Origin: an uncultured Ignavibacteriota bacterium
GTDB taxonomy: Bacteria > Bacteroidota > Ignavibacteria > UBA10030 > UBA8401
Assembly (NCBI GenBank): GCA_903884005.1
Contig: CAISDA010000005.1
Span: 1-64,000, forward strand
Length of the DNA: 64,000 nt
Direction of reading: 5' to 3'
Numbering within the stretch: the stretch's first letter is position 1; each line of letters starts with the position of its first letter. The notes beneath the pieces were generated by a model, which worked only from the letters and a program-made list of their open reading frames with translations, was not told where the DNA came from and made no database searches. The translations under genes and the position numbers were made by a program. This document shows, one piece after another, positions 10,764 through 20,658 of the stretch.

Positions 10764-10799
10764 AAAACGGTTTCCGTCTCAATGACGGAAACCGTTTTT
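10764..10799 (-). terminator. Terminator of the nuo operon
   Basis: AAAACGGTTTCCGTC pairs with GACGGAAACCGTTTT around a five-base loop, with A and T runs on both sides. It lies 27 bp past the nuoN stop and can work in both directions. Confidence 0.85.
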
Positions 10800-10825
10800 G
10801 TCAATAGTTGTAGTTCAACAGGATA

Positions 10826-12319
10826 TTACTTGATCCCGAACATCGCCACCGAATATTGCGCGAACTGCACGAGCGGACCGAAATACAGTCCAAGCAGTAT
10901 CGTCGGCACGAGCAGGATCAGCAGCAGCGCGTAGGTCGGCATGCTGATCGGAATGAGCGAGGTCTCTCCGGTGGATTCTCTCAGGAACATATTGCGGAAG
11001 ACGCGCGCATAATAATAGAGCGACACCACGCTGTTGAGCACGCCAACGATCGCAAGCGCGACCATTTTTGCATTGATCAATGCGGCGAAAATATACAGCT
11101 TTCCGATGAAGCCTGCTGTCGGCGGCAGTCCCGTGAGCGACACGAGGAATATCGCCATGCCAACCGCCAGGAACGGCGAGCGGGCGCCAAGCCCCTTGTA
11201 CGATTCCATCGTCTCGTTGCCCGTGTTGTTCGAGACGAGGATGACAACGTAAAATGCGCCAAGGTTCATGAACATGTAGATCACAAAATACAGCATCGTC
11301 GCCGAAAATCCGTCGTTGCCGAGCACGACCAATCCGAGCAGCATGTATCCGGCGTGGGCGATGCTCGAGTACGCCAGCAGGCGCTTCACGTTATCCTGCC
11401 AGAGCGCCACAAGATTACCGAGCGTCATTGTGAGAATAGACAGGACAATCAGGATGCTCTGTGCGTCGATCCCGTGCAGCAGCGACCATGCGCCGGGAGT
11501 TCCCAGCGCACCGGTGTCTATGAAGACAACCTTGAACGCGCGCATGAGCATGCCGAAGCCGGCGGCTTTCGACGCCACGGACAGGAATGCCGTGATCGTT
11601 GTGGGCGCGCCTTCATACACATCGGGCGTCCAGAAATGGAACGGCACCGCCGAAATTTTATAACCGAATCCGACAAGCAAAAAGATGCCCGCGATCAGCA
11701 CGGCCGGCGAACTTGCGCCCCCGTGTGCGAGGACAGTGTTGATCGTGAAAATATTGAGCGACCCCGTCAGCCCGTAGATGAGCGAAATGCCGTAGAGCAT
11801 GACGCCGGAAGAGAACGCGCCGTAGAGAAGATATTTTAGCGACGCTTCGGACGAATTTTTTTGCGCTTTCATCGATCCGGACAGAATGTACGAGGTCAAG
11901 CTGGACAGTTCCAGTGTCACATACATCACCAAGAGGTCGGTGGCGCTGACCATGAGGAACATGCCGAGCGCCATGGCGCTTAAGAGCGCGTAATATTCGC
12001 CCTGGCGAGACTTCATTGCACTCACTTCGTTGGAACCGAGCGAGAAGAGCACGACGAACGATGAACATGCCAGAATGACCATCTTGAAGAAATTCGAGAA
12101 TGGGTCGATGGCCAACGCGCCGTTGAAGACGGACACGGACAATCCCGCTTGTGTGGCGAGGCCGATAGCCGCGGCAGCAAAGCCGCCAAGCACAATGCCG
12201 GCAACGAGCCCCGTTCTGTTCTTATAGAGGAGGTCGGTCAGGATCGCCGCGCAGAGCGTCATCGTAAGCGCGATTTCCGGCTTGATGAATGCGAGATTAA
12301 AGAGTATTTGTGCGAGCAT
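10826..12319 (-). CDS. nuoN: NADH-quinone oxidoreductase-like subunit N
   Basis: Membrane antiporter-like subunit of complex I, part of the proton-pumping arm. About fourteen hydrophobic segments are predicted. The core proton_antipo_M region includes YVTLELSSLTSYIL and PFHFWTPDVYEGAP, with conserved charged residues in the membrane. It is the last gene of the operon and ends before a strong terminator. I start at ATG 12319 (MLAQILFNLAFIKPEI); 16 further in-frame codons upstream lack the expected hydrophobic character. The 498-residue length suits NuoN. Confidence 0.94.
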   Translation of the reverse strand: MLAQILFNLAFIKPEIALTMTLCAAILTDLLYKNRTGLVAGIVLGGFAAAAIGLATQAGLSVSVFNGALAIDPFSNFFKMVILACSSFVVLFSLGSNEVSAMKSRQGEYYALLSAMALGMFLMVSATDLLVMYVTLELSSLTSYILSGSMKAQKNSSEASLKYLLYGAFSSGVMLYGISLIYGLTGSLNIFTINTVLAHGGASSPAVLIAGIFLLVGFGYKISAVPFHFWTPDVYEGAPTTITAFLSVASKAAGFGMLMRAFKVVFIDTGALGTPGAWSLLHGIDAQSILIVLSILTMTLGNLVALWQDNVKRLLAYSSIAHAGYMLLGLVVLGNDGFSATMLYFVIYMFMNLGAFYVVILVSNNTGNETMESYKGLGARSPFLAVGMAIFLVSLTGLPPTAGFIGKLYIFAALINAKMVALAIVGVLNSVVSLYYYARVFRNMFLRESTGETSLIPISMPTYALLLILLVPTILLGLYFGPLVQFAQYSVAMFGIK

Positions 12320-12385
12320 GAATTTCAAGAGCTGATGAATGAAAGCCGGACTGCATGTCCGGCTCAAACAATGAGTGATTCGATC

Positions 12386-13993
12386 TTACCGTCCGACGAG
12401 CGCCATCCCCGCGCCGCTGCGCACGAATTCGACGAGCGCGTTGGCCGATGTGTTCATTAAGTTGATGATGGGCATCGGATAGATGCCCAAAAAGATCACG
12501 ATGACAGCCAGCGGCACCAGCGAGATCAGTTCACGCGTGTTGATGTCCGTCAGTCCGTTCCATTTTTCAGGAAGCGTGCCGAGGAACACGCGCTGCAGTG
12601 TCCACAGCATATAGCCGGCGGTCAGGACAATGCCGAACGCCGATGCGATGGTCAGGTAGCGGTATGTCTGGAACGCGCCCAGGAACACGAACGCCTCCGA
12701 GACGAAACCGCTCATACTCGGAAGCCCGAGCGCCGCAAAGAATGCGATGACCATGACGGCCGAATACTTCGGCATCTTGTTCATCAACCCGCCGAAATCG
12801 TTGAGTCCGCGCGTGTGGGCGCGGTCATACAGGACGCCCACAATAAGGAAGAGCATTGCCGTGATCGTGCCGTGATTGAACATCTGGAAGATCGCGCCGA
12901 CCATGCCCTGTGAATTGAAGGCCGCCATGCCGAGGATCACGATGCCCATGTGGCTGACGGACGAATACGCGATGAGCTTCTTGAAATCCGTCTGCGCCAT
13001 CGCGCACAGCGCGCCGTAAATAATGTTAATGAAGCCAACGAACGCCAGCGGATACGCGAAGTAAATTGCCGCATCGGGAAAGATCGGGAATGCGATGCGC
13101 ATGAGGCCGTAGGTTCCCATTTTCAGCAGCACGCCTGCCAGGATCACGGAGATCGCCGTGGGCGCCTCAACGTGCGCATCGGGCAGCCATGTGTGGAACG
13201 GGAAGATCGGCACCTTGATGGCGAAACCGATGAAGAGCGCGACGTACGCATAGTAGCGCATGCTTGTGCCGAGACCGCCCAGGAGCGATGCCGGGTCGAA
13301 ATTCGCGGGATTCATCATCGCCAGCATGTTGAACGTGTGCATTTTCATGCCCGTCGACGGATCGATCACGCTGACGCTGAAATACAAGGCGAGCATCGCC
13401 AGCAGCATGAGCACCGAACCGAACAGCGTATAGATGAAGAATTTAATGGCCGCATATTCGCGCCGCGGTCCGCCCCACACGCCGATCAGGAAGTACATCG
13501 GGAGCAGCATCACTTCCCAGAAGATATAGAAGAGGAAAAAGTCGAGCGACACAAAGACGCCCATCATGCCGGTGTTGAGCAGCAGCAGGAGCGCGAAGAA
13601 TCCCTTCACACTCTTCTCAATGTTCCACGAGGCGATCGTTGCAACGAACGACACGAGTGCGGTGAGCATCACCATCGAGACGCTGATGCCGTCTATACCG
13701 AGGAAGTAATCGATCTTCAGCCGGCCGAGAATCGCCAGACTCTGCACGTCGATCCAGGGAATGAATTCCTTGAACTGCATGCCGTCCACCGTGTTGATCC
13801 CCGCAAGGCCGCGGTTGAAATATTGGAAAATGACGACGGACAATGCCATCTGCAGTATCGTCACACCAAGGGATGTCCAGCGCATCGCGGTTTTGTTGTT
13901 TTTGGGAAGAAGCAAAACAACGATCATTCCCAGCACCGGAAGAAATGTGATCCATGTCAGGATGCCGACGTTAAGAAATTTAAGTTCCATCAT
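12386..13993 (-). CDS. nuoM: NADH-quinone oxidoreductase-like subunit M
   Basis: Second antiporter-like membrane subunit of complex I. Typical NuoM signatures are FYIFWEVMLLPMYFLIGVWG, with the key membrane Glu, FHTWLPDAHVEAPT and KKLIAYSSVSHMG. About fourteen membrane segments fit 535 residues. It lies between nuoL and nuoN with short gaps (54 bp before, 66 bp after) and is clearly part of the same transcript. Confidence 0.96.
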   Translation of the reverse strand: MMELKFLNVGILTWITFLPVLGMIVVLLLPKNNKTAMRWTSLGVTILQMALSVVIFQYFNRGLAGINTVDGMQFKEFIPWIDVQSLAILGRLKIDYFLGIDGISVSMVMLTALVSFVATIASWNIEKSVKGFFALLLLLNTGMMGVFVSLDFFLFYIFWEVMLLPMYFLIGVWGGPRREYAAIKFFIYTLFGSVLMLLAMLALYFSVSVIDPSTGMKMHTFNMLAMMNPANFDPASLLGGLGTSMRYYAYVALFIGFAIKVPIFPFHTWLPDAHVEAPTAISVILAGVLLKMGTYGLMRIAFPIFPDAAIYFAYPLAFVGFINIIYGALCAMAQTDFKKLIAYSSVSHMGIVILGMAAFNSQGMVGAIFQMFNHGTITAMLFLIVGVLYDRAHTRGLNDFGGLMNKMPKYSAVMVIAFFAALGLPSMSGFVSEAFVFLGAFQTYRYLTIASAFGIVLTAGYMLWTLQRVFLGTLPEKWNGLTDINTRELISLVPLAVIVIFLGIYPMPIINLMNTSANALVEFVRSGAGMALVGR

Positions 13994-14047
13994 AGTAATT
14001 GTGATATAGGGTGACGAGTATGAAATTATAAAATTAAATTTCGATTA

Positions 14048-16120
14048 TTACACCGCGCGGTAAAAAAAGAACAGCACCACGATCCCGAGTATGGCAAACA
14101 CGATATACGACTGCACGCGGCCGGTCTGCACTTTGCGCAGCACGAGGCCGAATGTTCCCGCCACGGTGGCGGTCAGATTGACGAAACCGTCCACGACGAT
14201 CGAATCGAATTTTCCGCTGACAACTGCGCCCATCTTCGTGACCGATCCCGCGCCGTTCACGATGCCGTCTACGATCTTTCCGTCGAACCATGCGAAGAGG
14301 GCGGCAATGCCCTTTACTCCCGCAACCGCAGTCGCATCATAGAGTTCGTCGAAATACCATTTGTTGAGGAGAAATTTGTGGACGGGTGCCATCGATTCCG
14401 CCACCGCATCGGCACTGATCTTCTTCCAGTGATAGGTCAGGAACGAGAGCAGGATGCCCGTACCTGCCACAAGCAGTGAGAAGAGCATGGCGGTGTTATG
14501 CGCGTGGTGGAGCGCTTCTTCAAAAATCTCTGTGGACGCTGCGGCCATGTCCAGCGGCACCACTGTCGCGGGACGTTCGATGGCGTGGAAGAACCAGCCG
14601 CTCGATGCGCCGATGGGATTCAGGCTGTAGAAAGCGAAGAACGAGAGCGCGGCAAGCAGCATCAGCGGCAGCGTCATCGCAAGCGGCGACTCGTGCACAT
14701 GCTCGAGCCGCGAAGGGTCTTTGTGGTCGCCCATAAACGCAAGGATGACGATGCGGAACATGTAAAATGCGGTCAATCCGGCCACGAGAAATCCGATGAT
14801 CGGGATCAGCATGTGGCCCGTGAGCGACCCGTAGGCAAGCGTCCCGGCGAGGATCTCGTCCTTGGACAGGAAGCCCGATGTGAGCGGCACTCCGGAGATG
14901 GCGAGCGTGAACATGACGAACGTCCAGAATGTGATCGGCATCTTCTTGCGAAGTCCGCCCATATTCATGATGTCCTGTGCGTCCGTATGATGATCGTGCG
15001 CATGATGAAGCGCATTGTGCATCGCATGGATCACCGAGCCCGCGCCGAGGAAGAGTCCGGCTTTGAATGCCGCATGCGTCACCAGGTGCATGGTGCCGGC
15101 CGAGAACGCGCCGACGCCGAGGCCCATGACCATGTAGCCGAGCTGGCTGACGGTCGAATAGGCGAGCACTTTTTTAATGTCTGTTTGAGCGATGGCGATG
15201 GTGGCGGAAATGAATGCCGTGATCGCGCCGACATACGCAATGACCATGAGCGCATCGGCTGTGAGCATCGGGAACGTGCGGGCGATAAGATACACGCCGG
15301 CGGCTACCATCGTTGCGGCATGGATCAACGCGCTCACCGGTGTCGGGCCTTCCATTGCATCGGGAAGCCACACATGAAGCGGAAACTGCGCGCTCTTGCC
15401 GACCGCGCCGCAGAAGATCAGGAGTCCCGATGCCGTCATCCACCACGCGCTCTGGAACGGTATCATGCCGCTCCCAATCGCCGCGTACACACCTTCGTAC
15501 GTGAGCGTGTGGTAGTTGGCCCACAGGACCAGGATGCCGATCAAAAATCCGAAGTCGCCGACTCGGTTCACGACGAACGCCTTTTTCGAAGCGTCGGACG
15601 CCGATTTTTTCTCATACCAGTGACCGATGAGCAGATACGAACTTAATCCGACGAGTTCCCAGAAAATATACATCGACAGAAAATTATTCGCGATGACGAT
15701 GCCGAGCATGGAAAACGAAAAGAGGCCGAGGTTCGCGTAGTAGCGCGAAAACCGGATGTCGCCCTCCATGTATTTAGAGGAGAACAGATTGACCAGAAAA
15801 CTGATGAGCGTGACAACGACGAGCATGACCGCCGTGAGATTGTCGATCATGATGCCGAGATCGAATTTCAGCGGACCGATGAGCGTCACATTCCCGAGGC
15901 TGATCCAGGTGAACGTAAAATTGAGGAGCTCATCGTGGAAGAAGTTGACCTTCGCATAGAGGATGGTCACCGACAGTGCGAGCGCCGCGCCGTTTAAGAA
16001 GATGCCGATCACGTCGCTTTGACGCGCGAGCTTCTTTCCAAAAAAGATAAGAATGAGAAAACTCACGAGCGGCAAAAAGAGCACCGCAACGGACAATTGC
16101 AGCAATAACGATTGAGTCAT
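14048..16120 (-). CDS. nuoL: NADH-quinone oxidoreductase-like subunit L
   Basis: The largest and most distal antiporter-like subunit of complex I. It has the NuoL N-terminal extension, MYIFWELVGLSSYLLIG, the LHVWLPDAMEGPTPVSALIH signature and KKVLAYSTVSQLGYM. A His-rich loop with ALHHAHDHHTDAQD sits near residue 370. The C-terminal part, after the core, should form the long lateral helix and a final membrane anchor. At 690 residues it is somewhat longer than the E. coli protein. A 109-bp gap separates it from nuoK, the longest in the operon. Confidence 0.96.
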   Translation of the reverse strand: MTQSLLLQLSVAVLFLPLVSFLILIFFGKKLARQSDVIGIFLNGAALALSVTILYAKVNFFHDELLNFTFTWISLGNVTLIGPLKFDLGIMIDNLTAVMLVVVTLISFLVNLFSSKYMEGDIRFSRYYANLGLFSFSMLGIVIANNFLSMYIFWELVGLSSYLLIGHWYEKKSASDASKKAFVVNRVGDFGFLIGILVLWANYHTLTYEGVYAAIGSGMIPFQSAWWMTASGLLIFCGAVGKSAQFPLHVWLPDAMEGPTPVSALIHAATMVAAGVYLIARTFPMLTADALMVIAYVGAITAFISATIAIAQTDIKKVLAYSTVSQLGYMVMGLGVGAFSAGTMHLVTHAAFKAGLFLGAGSVIHAMHNALHHAHDHHTDAQDIMNMGGLRKKMPITFWTFVMFTLAISGVPLTSGFLSKDEILAGTLAYGSLTGHMLIPIIGFLVAGLTAFYMFRIVILAFMGDHKDPSRLEHVHESPLAMTLPLMLLAALSFFAFYSLNPIGASSGWFFHAIERPATVVPLDMAAASTEIFEEALHHAHNTAMLFSLLVAGTGILLSFLTYHWKKISADAVAESMAPVHKFLLNKWYFDELYDATAVAGVKGIAALFAWFDGKIVDGIVNGAGSVTKMGAVVSGKFDSIVVDGFVNLTATVAGTFGLVLRKVQTGRVQSYIVFAILGIVVLFFFYRAV

Positions 16121-16229
16121 AGGAACAAGTCTGAAATATTAGAAACGATAACTAAAAATCCGATTCGTTGTGCGCGCGATGCATGTTGCTTCCTGCACCG
16201 CGCACGGTGTGCCGCCGTTAGGGTGCGCC

Positions 16230-16544
16230 TTACTGCTTCATCGCACTGATCTCGTCGACGTTCACGGTGTTGAAATTCTTGAAGATGTTCAGCACAATTG
16301 CCAATCCGACCGCCGCCTCGGCCGCCGCCAGGATGATGACGAAAATTGCCGCCATCTGCCCGTCGATCTGCAGTCCGTTATAGCGCGAGAATGCCAAAAA
16401 ATTGATGTTGGCGGAATTGAGGATCAGTTCGATCCCCATCAGCACCATGATCGCGTTGCGGCGTGTGACGACCGCGAACAGCCCGAGCGAAAAGAGCACC
16501 GCGCTGACGATCAGGAAATGTTGTAATGAGACATGAAGAGCCAT
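16230..16544 (-). CDS. nuoK: NADH-quinone oxidoreductase-like subunit K
   Basis: Small three-helix membrane subunit of complex I. The family segment GIELILNSANINFLAFSRY carries the conserved membrane Glu used in proton transfer, and AAAEAAVGLAIVLNIF carries the second. Its 104 residues are the usual length. It lies 25 bp after nuoJ. Confidence 0.96.
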   Translation of the reverse strand: MALHVSLQHFLIVSAVLFSLGLFAVVTRRNAIMVLMGIELILNSANINFLAFSRYNGLQIDGQMAAIFVIILAAAEAAVGLAIVLNIFKNFNTVNVDEISAMKQ

Positions 16545-16569
16545 TGGTGCACGATATTAATGAATGAAA

Positions 16570-17088
16570 TTATTGTGTTTTTTCGCGGCGCGCGATCATT
16601 GCCGCCCCGATGATCGCCACCAGGAGTACGACAGAGGCGACTTCAAACAACAGCATATGCGTCGTGATGAGCGCCTCGCCGATCTTCGGAGCCGTTGTTT
16701 TCACGACGAGAAAATCGGTGGTCCCCGCTCCGAGCCAGTGCGTGGCAAGAATGATCGAGCATAATATGCCGGCCGTGAGCACGACCAGGATCGCGGCGGG
16801 CACCACCTGCAGCGTTCCGGTCTTGATGTCCACGCTGACGACTTTGTTTGTGAGCATGACGCCGAACAGGATGAGCACGAGAATGCCGCCCACATACACC
16901 ATCAATTGCGTGATGGCGAGGAAATCCGCGTTGAGCAGCACATACAATCCCGCGACACCGAACAATGTGAACAGGAGCGAGAACGCCGCGTAGACAATGT
17001 TGCGCGAGAAGACCACAATGCTTGCCGAAGCGAGCACCGTTGCCGCGAGAACGTAAAAAATAATGTCAAACAGTTGGACCGAATTCAT
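16570..17088 (-). CDS. nuoJ: NADH-quinone oxidoreductase-like subunit J
   Basis: Five-helix membrane subunit of complex I. The start FYVLAATVLASASIVVFSRN and the segment NADFLAITQLMVYVGGILVL, which includes the helix with the pi-bulge in structural studies, are diagnostic. At 172 residues it is normal in size. It lies between nuoI and nuoK. Confidence 0.95.
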   Translation of the reverse strand: MNSVQLFDIIFYVLAATVLASASIVVFSRNIVYAAFSLLFTLFGVAGLYVLLNADFLAITQLMVYVGGILVLILFGVMLTNKVVSVDIKTGTLQVVPAAILVVLTAGILCSIILATHWLGAGTTDFLVVKTTAPKIGEALITTHMLLFEVASVVLLVAIIGAAMIARREKTQ

Positions 17089-17156
17089 GGCTCGTTACGA
17101 TTGAGTGGAAGATTGTTGTTCCTGTTTCTGTGCCGGGCGGTTCCTGTCGCTGCCGG

Positions 17157-17792
17157 TCATGCTGTTCCCTTGTCTCCGGATGCCGGCGCTGCCGGTTTCG
17201 CCGCCGGAGCTGGCGCCGATGCGCCTTCTGCGGCCTTCTGATCTGCCGCAAGCTTCGCCGCGGCTGCAGCTGCCGCTTTTTTCACCGTCGCTTCCTCGTC
17301 CGCCTTCTTCAATTTTATCTGCGCCGTTTCAATTTCCGCGGGGGTCATTGTGGCGAAACTGTAGATCAGGTTCGAGCGGTCGTATTCCGAAAATTCGTAT
17401 ACGTCCGTCATCACGATGCATTCGGTCGGGCACGGGAATGTGCAGAGTCCGCAGTAGCAGCATTTCGCGATGTCGATGTCGAACTGCGGCACATAGAGGC
17501 GCTTCTTCGTATTCCTCGAGGTCATGCCGAGGTCCACATCGGGTGCCGATTTGATGGTCTTGATCGTGATGCAGTCGACCGGACACGCCTTCGCGCATTG
17601 GTCGCAGCCGATGCAGTCGTCCATGTTCACATAGAGGCGGTTGCGGACCCGTTCGGGCATCACCATCTTCACGTCGGGATACTGCACCGTCACCGCGGGG
17701 GTGAATAAATGCCCGAATGTGATGCCCATGCCGATGAGCGCCGTGTGCACCCCGTCGTAGATCCCTTTGAAATATTCTGCTACTGGATTCAT
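17157..17792 (-). CDS. nuoI: NADH-quinone oxidoreductase-like subunit I with an Ala/Pro-rich tail
   Basis: Ferredoxin-like peripheral subunit that carries two [4Fe-4S] clusters toward the quinone site. The two motifs CIGCDQCAKACP (Cys60, 63, 66, 70) and CYCGLCTFPCP (Cys114, 117, 121, with Cys111 before) are complete. After residue 150 there is an unusual tail of about 60 residues, Lys/Glu-rich and then made largely of Ala, Pro and Lys, with no known counterpart in the core subunit. In complexes without NuoEFG this subunit and NuoB and NuoD form the whole exposed electron entry end, so the tail may help dock the electron donor; that is inference. Confidence 0.95.
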   Translation of the reverse strand: MNPVAEYFKGIYDGVHTALIGMGITFGHLFTPAVTVQYPDVKMVMPERVRNRLYVNMDDCIGCDQCAKACPVDCITIKTIKSAPDVDLGMTSRNTKKRLYVPQFDIDIAKCCYCGLCTFPCPTECIVMTDVYEFSEYDRSNLIYSFATMTPAEIETAQIKLKKADEEATVKKAAAAAAAKLAADQKAAEGASAPAPAAKPAAPASGDKGTA

Positions 17793-17816
17793 ATCGTCAT
17801 TAAAATTATTGAAACA

Positions 17817-18863
17817 TTACAGTACCATGATCGCGCCGACGAGCACCACACAGACGAGTGCGAACGGCACCAATACTTTCCACGACACATACATCAACTG
17901 ATCGACGCGCAGACGCGGAAGCGTCCAGCGCAGCCAGACATTAACAAAGACAAGGAGCATTCCCTTGAACGTGAACCAGAACAGGTCCCATATCGGACCC
18001 GACATGAACGAGCCGAACGGGCTCGACCATCCGCCGAAAAAGAGGACGACGGCGATCGCCGAAACGACGAACAGGTTCGCATATTCAGCCAGGTAGAAAA
18101 TGGCGAATTTCATTCCTGTATACTCCGTGTTGTAGCCCTGCACCAGTTCCGATTCGGCTTCGGGAATATCGAATGGCGTACGGTTTACCTCGGCCATCGA
18201 ACACACGTAATAGATGAGCGCAAGCACGATCATGACGGGGAGCAGAAAAAGTTTGTGTCCCAGCGGAAGCGGTCCGCCGAAGATGAGCCAATTCTGTATG
18301 CCGCCCGCCTGAAATTTCGTGATCTCATTCATGTTCATTGTGCCGGTGATCATCACCACGGCAAGCACGGCAAGCGCGGCGGGAATCTCATAGCTGATGA
18401 TCTGCGAGGCGGAACGGATCGCGCCGAAAAGCGACCATTTGTTGTTCGAGGCCCAGCCCGCCATCAGGATACCCACCACGACAACCGCTGAAACGGCGAT
18501 GATATAGAAGAGACCGAGGTCGAGGCTGCTGCCGGCGTACGCGCTGGAGAACGGCAGCACGGCGAACGCGGCATAGGTTCCGATGAAGACGACATAGGGC
18601 GCAAGGATGAACAGCAGCTTGTCGGCCGCAGTGGGAATGATATCTTCCTTCTGCAGCAGCTTTAACATGTCAGCGAACGGCTGCAATACGCCGTGCCAGC
18701 CGGTGCGCATGTAGGCAAGACGATCCTGTATGTGGGCGGCGATCTTCATTTCCGAATAGAGCGTCACCAGGGCATACACAAGCACGAACACGAGCGGCAG
18801 TACGCCCAGAAGCAGCTGTGTCAGGATCGAATCGCCGAAGATTGATTGTAGAAACTGGTCCAT
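17817..18863 (-). CDS. nuoH: NADH-quinone oxidoreductase-like subunit H
   Basis: Membrane subunit that joins the peripheral arm to the membrane arm and helps form the quinone chamber. About eight membrane segments are present, with the family motifs DRLAYMRTGWHGVLQPFAD and DIPEAESELVQGYNTEY and the following AEYANLF. The 348 residues are typical. It lies 24 bp before nuoI. Confidence 0.96.
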   Translation of the reverse strand: MDQFLQSIFGDSILTQLLLGVLPLVFVLVYALVTLYSEMKIAAHIQDRLAYMRTGWHGVLQPFADMLKLLQKEDIIPTAADKLLFILAPYVVFIGTYAAFAVLPFSSAYAGSSLDLGLFYIIAVSAVVVVGILMAGWASNNKWSLFGAIRSASQIISYEIPAALAVLAVVMITGTMNMNEITKFQAGGIQNWLIFGGPLPLGHKLFLLPVMIVLALIYYVCSMAEVNRTPFDIPEAESELVQGYNTEYTGMKFAIFYLAEYANLFVVSAIAVVLFFGGWSSPFGSFMSGPIWDLFWFTFKGMLLVFVNVWLRWTLPRLRVDQLMYVSWKVLVPFALVCVVLVGAIMVL

Positions 18864-18905
18864 TATGGTCTGAAAATATTTGAGAGAAAAAAAAGACTCT
18901 GTGTG

Positions 18906-20066
18906 TTATCTGTCCACTTCGCCGAGTACAATGTCTGTGCTGCCGAGGATTGCCACGAGATCGGCGATCATGGCGCCCCGCGATATTTCCGTGACGACGC
19001 TCAGGTTCACAAAACTCGGCCCGCGCGCCTTGATGCGGTACGGCGAGCCGGTACCGTCGCTGATGATGTAGAAGCCCAATTCGCCTCTCGGCGCTTCGGT
19101 GCGTCCGTACGCTTCGCTTGCCACAGGCATGATGCGTTTTGGCAGCGCCGCTTTCACGTCGCCTTCCGGCAGCTGCGCGAGCGCCTGCTCGATGATGCGC
19201 AGGGACTGTTCCATTTCATGCACGCGCACGATGTTCCGGTCCCAGCAGTCGCCCACCGTACCGACCTCGCCTCTGCCCACGCAGACATCCCAATCGATTT
19301 TATGGTAGACCGAATACGGATCGTCGCGGCGCAGATCCCAGTCCACACCCGATCCCCTGAGCATCGGCCCCGAACATGCATAATTGATGGCGACTTGTTT
19401 CGGCAGCACGCCCACATTCGCCGTGCGCGAAATGAAAATTTTATTGTATGTCAGCAGTCCGTTCAGCTCGACGATGTTCGGCTTCAGGTATTCGCAGAAG
19501 GCCTTCGCCTTCTCGACCCATCCCGGAGGAAGGTCGTGCGAGAGTCCGCCGATCCAGAAATAATTATAGAGCAAGCGCGCGCCGCAGACCTCTTCGAAGA
19601 GGTCCAGAATGCGCTCGCGGTCTTTGAACAATAAGAGGAACGGAGTGAACGCGCCGATGTCGATGCCGTATGTGCCGATCGCGATCTGATGGCTGGCAAT
19701 GCGCTGCAACTCGGCCATGATCACGCGGATGTATTCGACGCGCTCGGGCACCTGGATCTTCAGCAGTTTCTCCGCCGCCACGACATAACTGAATTCGTTG
19801 CCCATCGAAGAGACATAATCCATCCGGTCGACGTACGGCACGACCTGCTGGTAGTTGCTCATCTGTTCGGCATGCTTTTCAAAGCACCGGTGAAGGTACC
19901 CGAGATGAGGGATCACATCGACCACGATTTCGCCGTCGACGACAAGCTCGAGCCTCAGCACGCCGTGCGTCGACGGATGCTGGGGGCCCATATTGACGAT
20001 CATCTCTTCCGTGCGAAGAGTCGTGCCTCGGGATGTGGCAGGCTGAGAATGGTGCGTTTCTATCAT
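18906..20066 (-). CDS. nuoD: NADH-quinone oxidoreductase-like subunit D
   Basis: 49-kDa-type peripheral subunit, related to the large subunit of [NiFe] hydrogenases, forming much of the quinone site. [20 protein letters not shown] near the N-terminus contains the His that lines the quinone pocket; [20 protein letters not shown] and the C-terminal [20 protein letters not shown] region are also typical. NuoC is a separate gene, not fused as in E. coli. 386 residues. Confidence 0.97.
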   Translation of the reverse strand: MIETHHSQPATSRGTTLRTEEMIVNMGPQHPSTHGVLRLELVVDGEIVVDVIPHLGYLHRCFEKHAEQMSNYQQVVPYVDRMDYVSSMGNEFSYVVAAEKLLKIQVPERVEYIRVIMAELQRIASHQIAIGTYGIDIGAFTPFLLLFKDRERILDLFEEVCGARLLYNYFWIGGLSHDLPPGWVEKAKAFCEYLKPNIVELNGLLTYNKIFISRTANVGVLPKQVAINYACSGPMLRGSGVDWDLRRDDPYSVYHKIDWDVCVGRGEVGTVGDCWDRNIVRVHEMEQSLRIIEQALAQLPEGDVKAALPKRIMPVASEAYGRTEAPRGELGFYIISDGTGSPYRIKARGPSFVNLSVVTEISRGAMIADLVAILGSTDIVLGEVDR

Positions 20067-20112
20067 TGGCAGTTGGTTTCTTAAGATCTATGGTGACGGC
20101 TGTACGACAATG

Positions 20113-20589
20113 TTAATACGGCACGCGCATGCCGTTGTAAAATTCGGGCACTTCATAATCTTTCCGCAACGGATATCCTTCCCAATCGTACGGCAGCAGG
20201 ATGCGTCGCAGATCGGGGTGACCCGTGAACATGACGCCGAACAGGTCATACGCTTCACGTTCATGCCAGTTGGCGGTCTTCCAGACAGATTCGATGGAAG
20301 GAACTTCGGGCCGGTCCGTGGGCACTGACACTTTCAACACGAGCTTGTGCTTCAACGTCATCGATGCGAGATGATACACGACCTCGAGCGTTCCCTTCCT
20401 GTCAACGCCCGAAAGGCATGAAAGAGAATCGATCTGCATTGCCTTATCATCCCTGAGGAAAAGGGCGATGTCGCAGATCGACTGGGGGGCCACAACGATG
20501 AACGGATCAACGGCGGCATCGGCCTTCACGAGCAGCACCGCCTCGCCGAATTTTTTCTGAAGACTCTCTGAAATTTCCTGAAATGTCAT
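20113..20589 (-). CDS. nuoC: NADH-quinone oxidoreductase-like subunit C
   Basis: 30-kDa-type peripheral subunit that packs against NuoD. The family signature WHEREAYDLFGVMFTGHPDL followed by RRILLPYDWEGYPLRKDY is intact. 158 residues, a compact form. It lies 46 bp before nuoD and 69 bp after nuoB. Confidence 0.95.
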   Translation of the reverse strand: MTFQEISESLQKKFGEAVLLVKADAAVDPFIVVAPQSICDIALFLRDDKAMQIDSLSCLSGVDRKGTLEVVYHLASMTLKHKLVLKVSVPTDRPEVPSIESVWKTANWHEREAYDLFGVMFTGHPDLRRILLPYDWEGYPLRKDYEVPEFYNGMRVPY

Positions 20590-20658
20590 GACGTTTCACT
20601 TGGTTGTGGACGACTGTTGTCCGTGTCTCGCAGCGCCAGTGCGCCGGTAATAAAATTT

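Noticed and set aside
16121-16229. nuoK-nuoL gap as another copy of the dispersed repeat
   Set aside because: It has a GCACCGCGCACGGTGTGC stretch like the first hairpin, but no second hairpin, ends or tail, so I did not count it.
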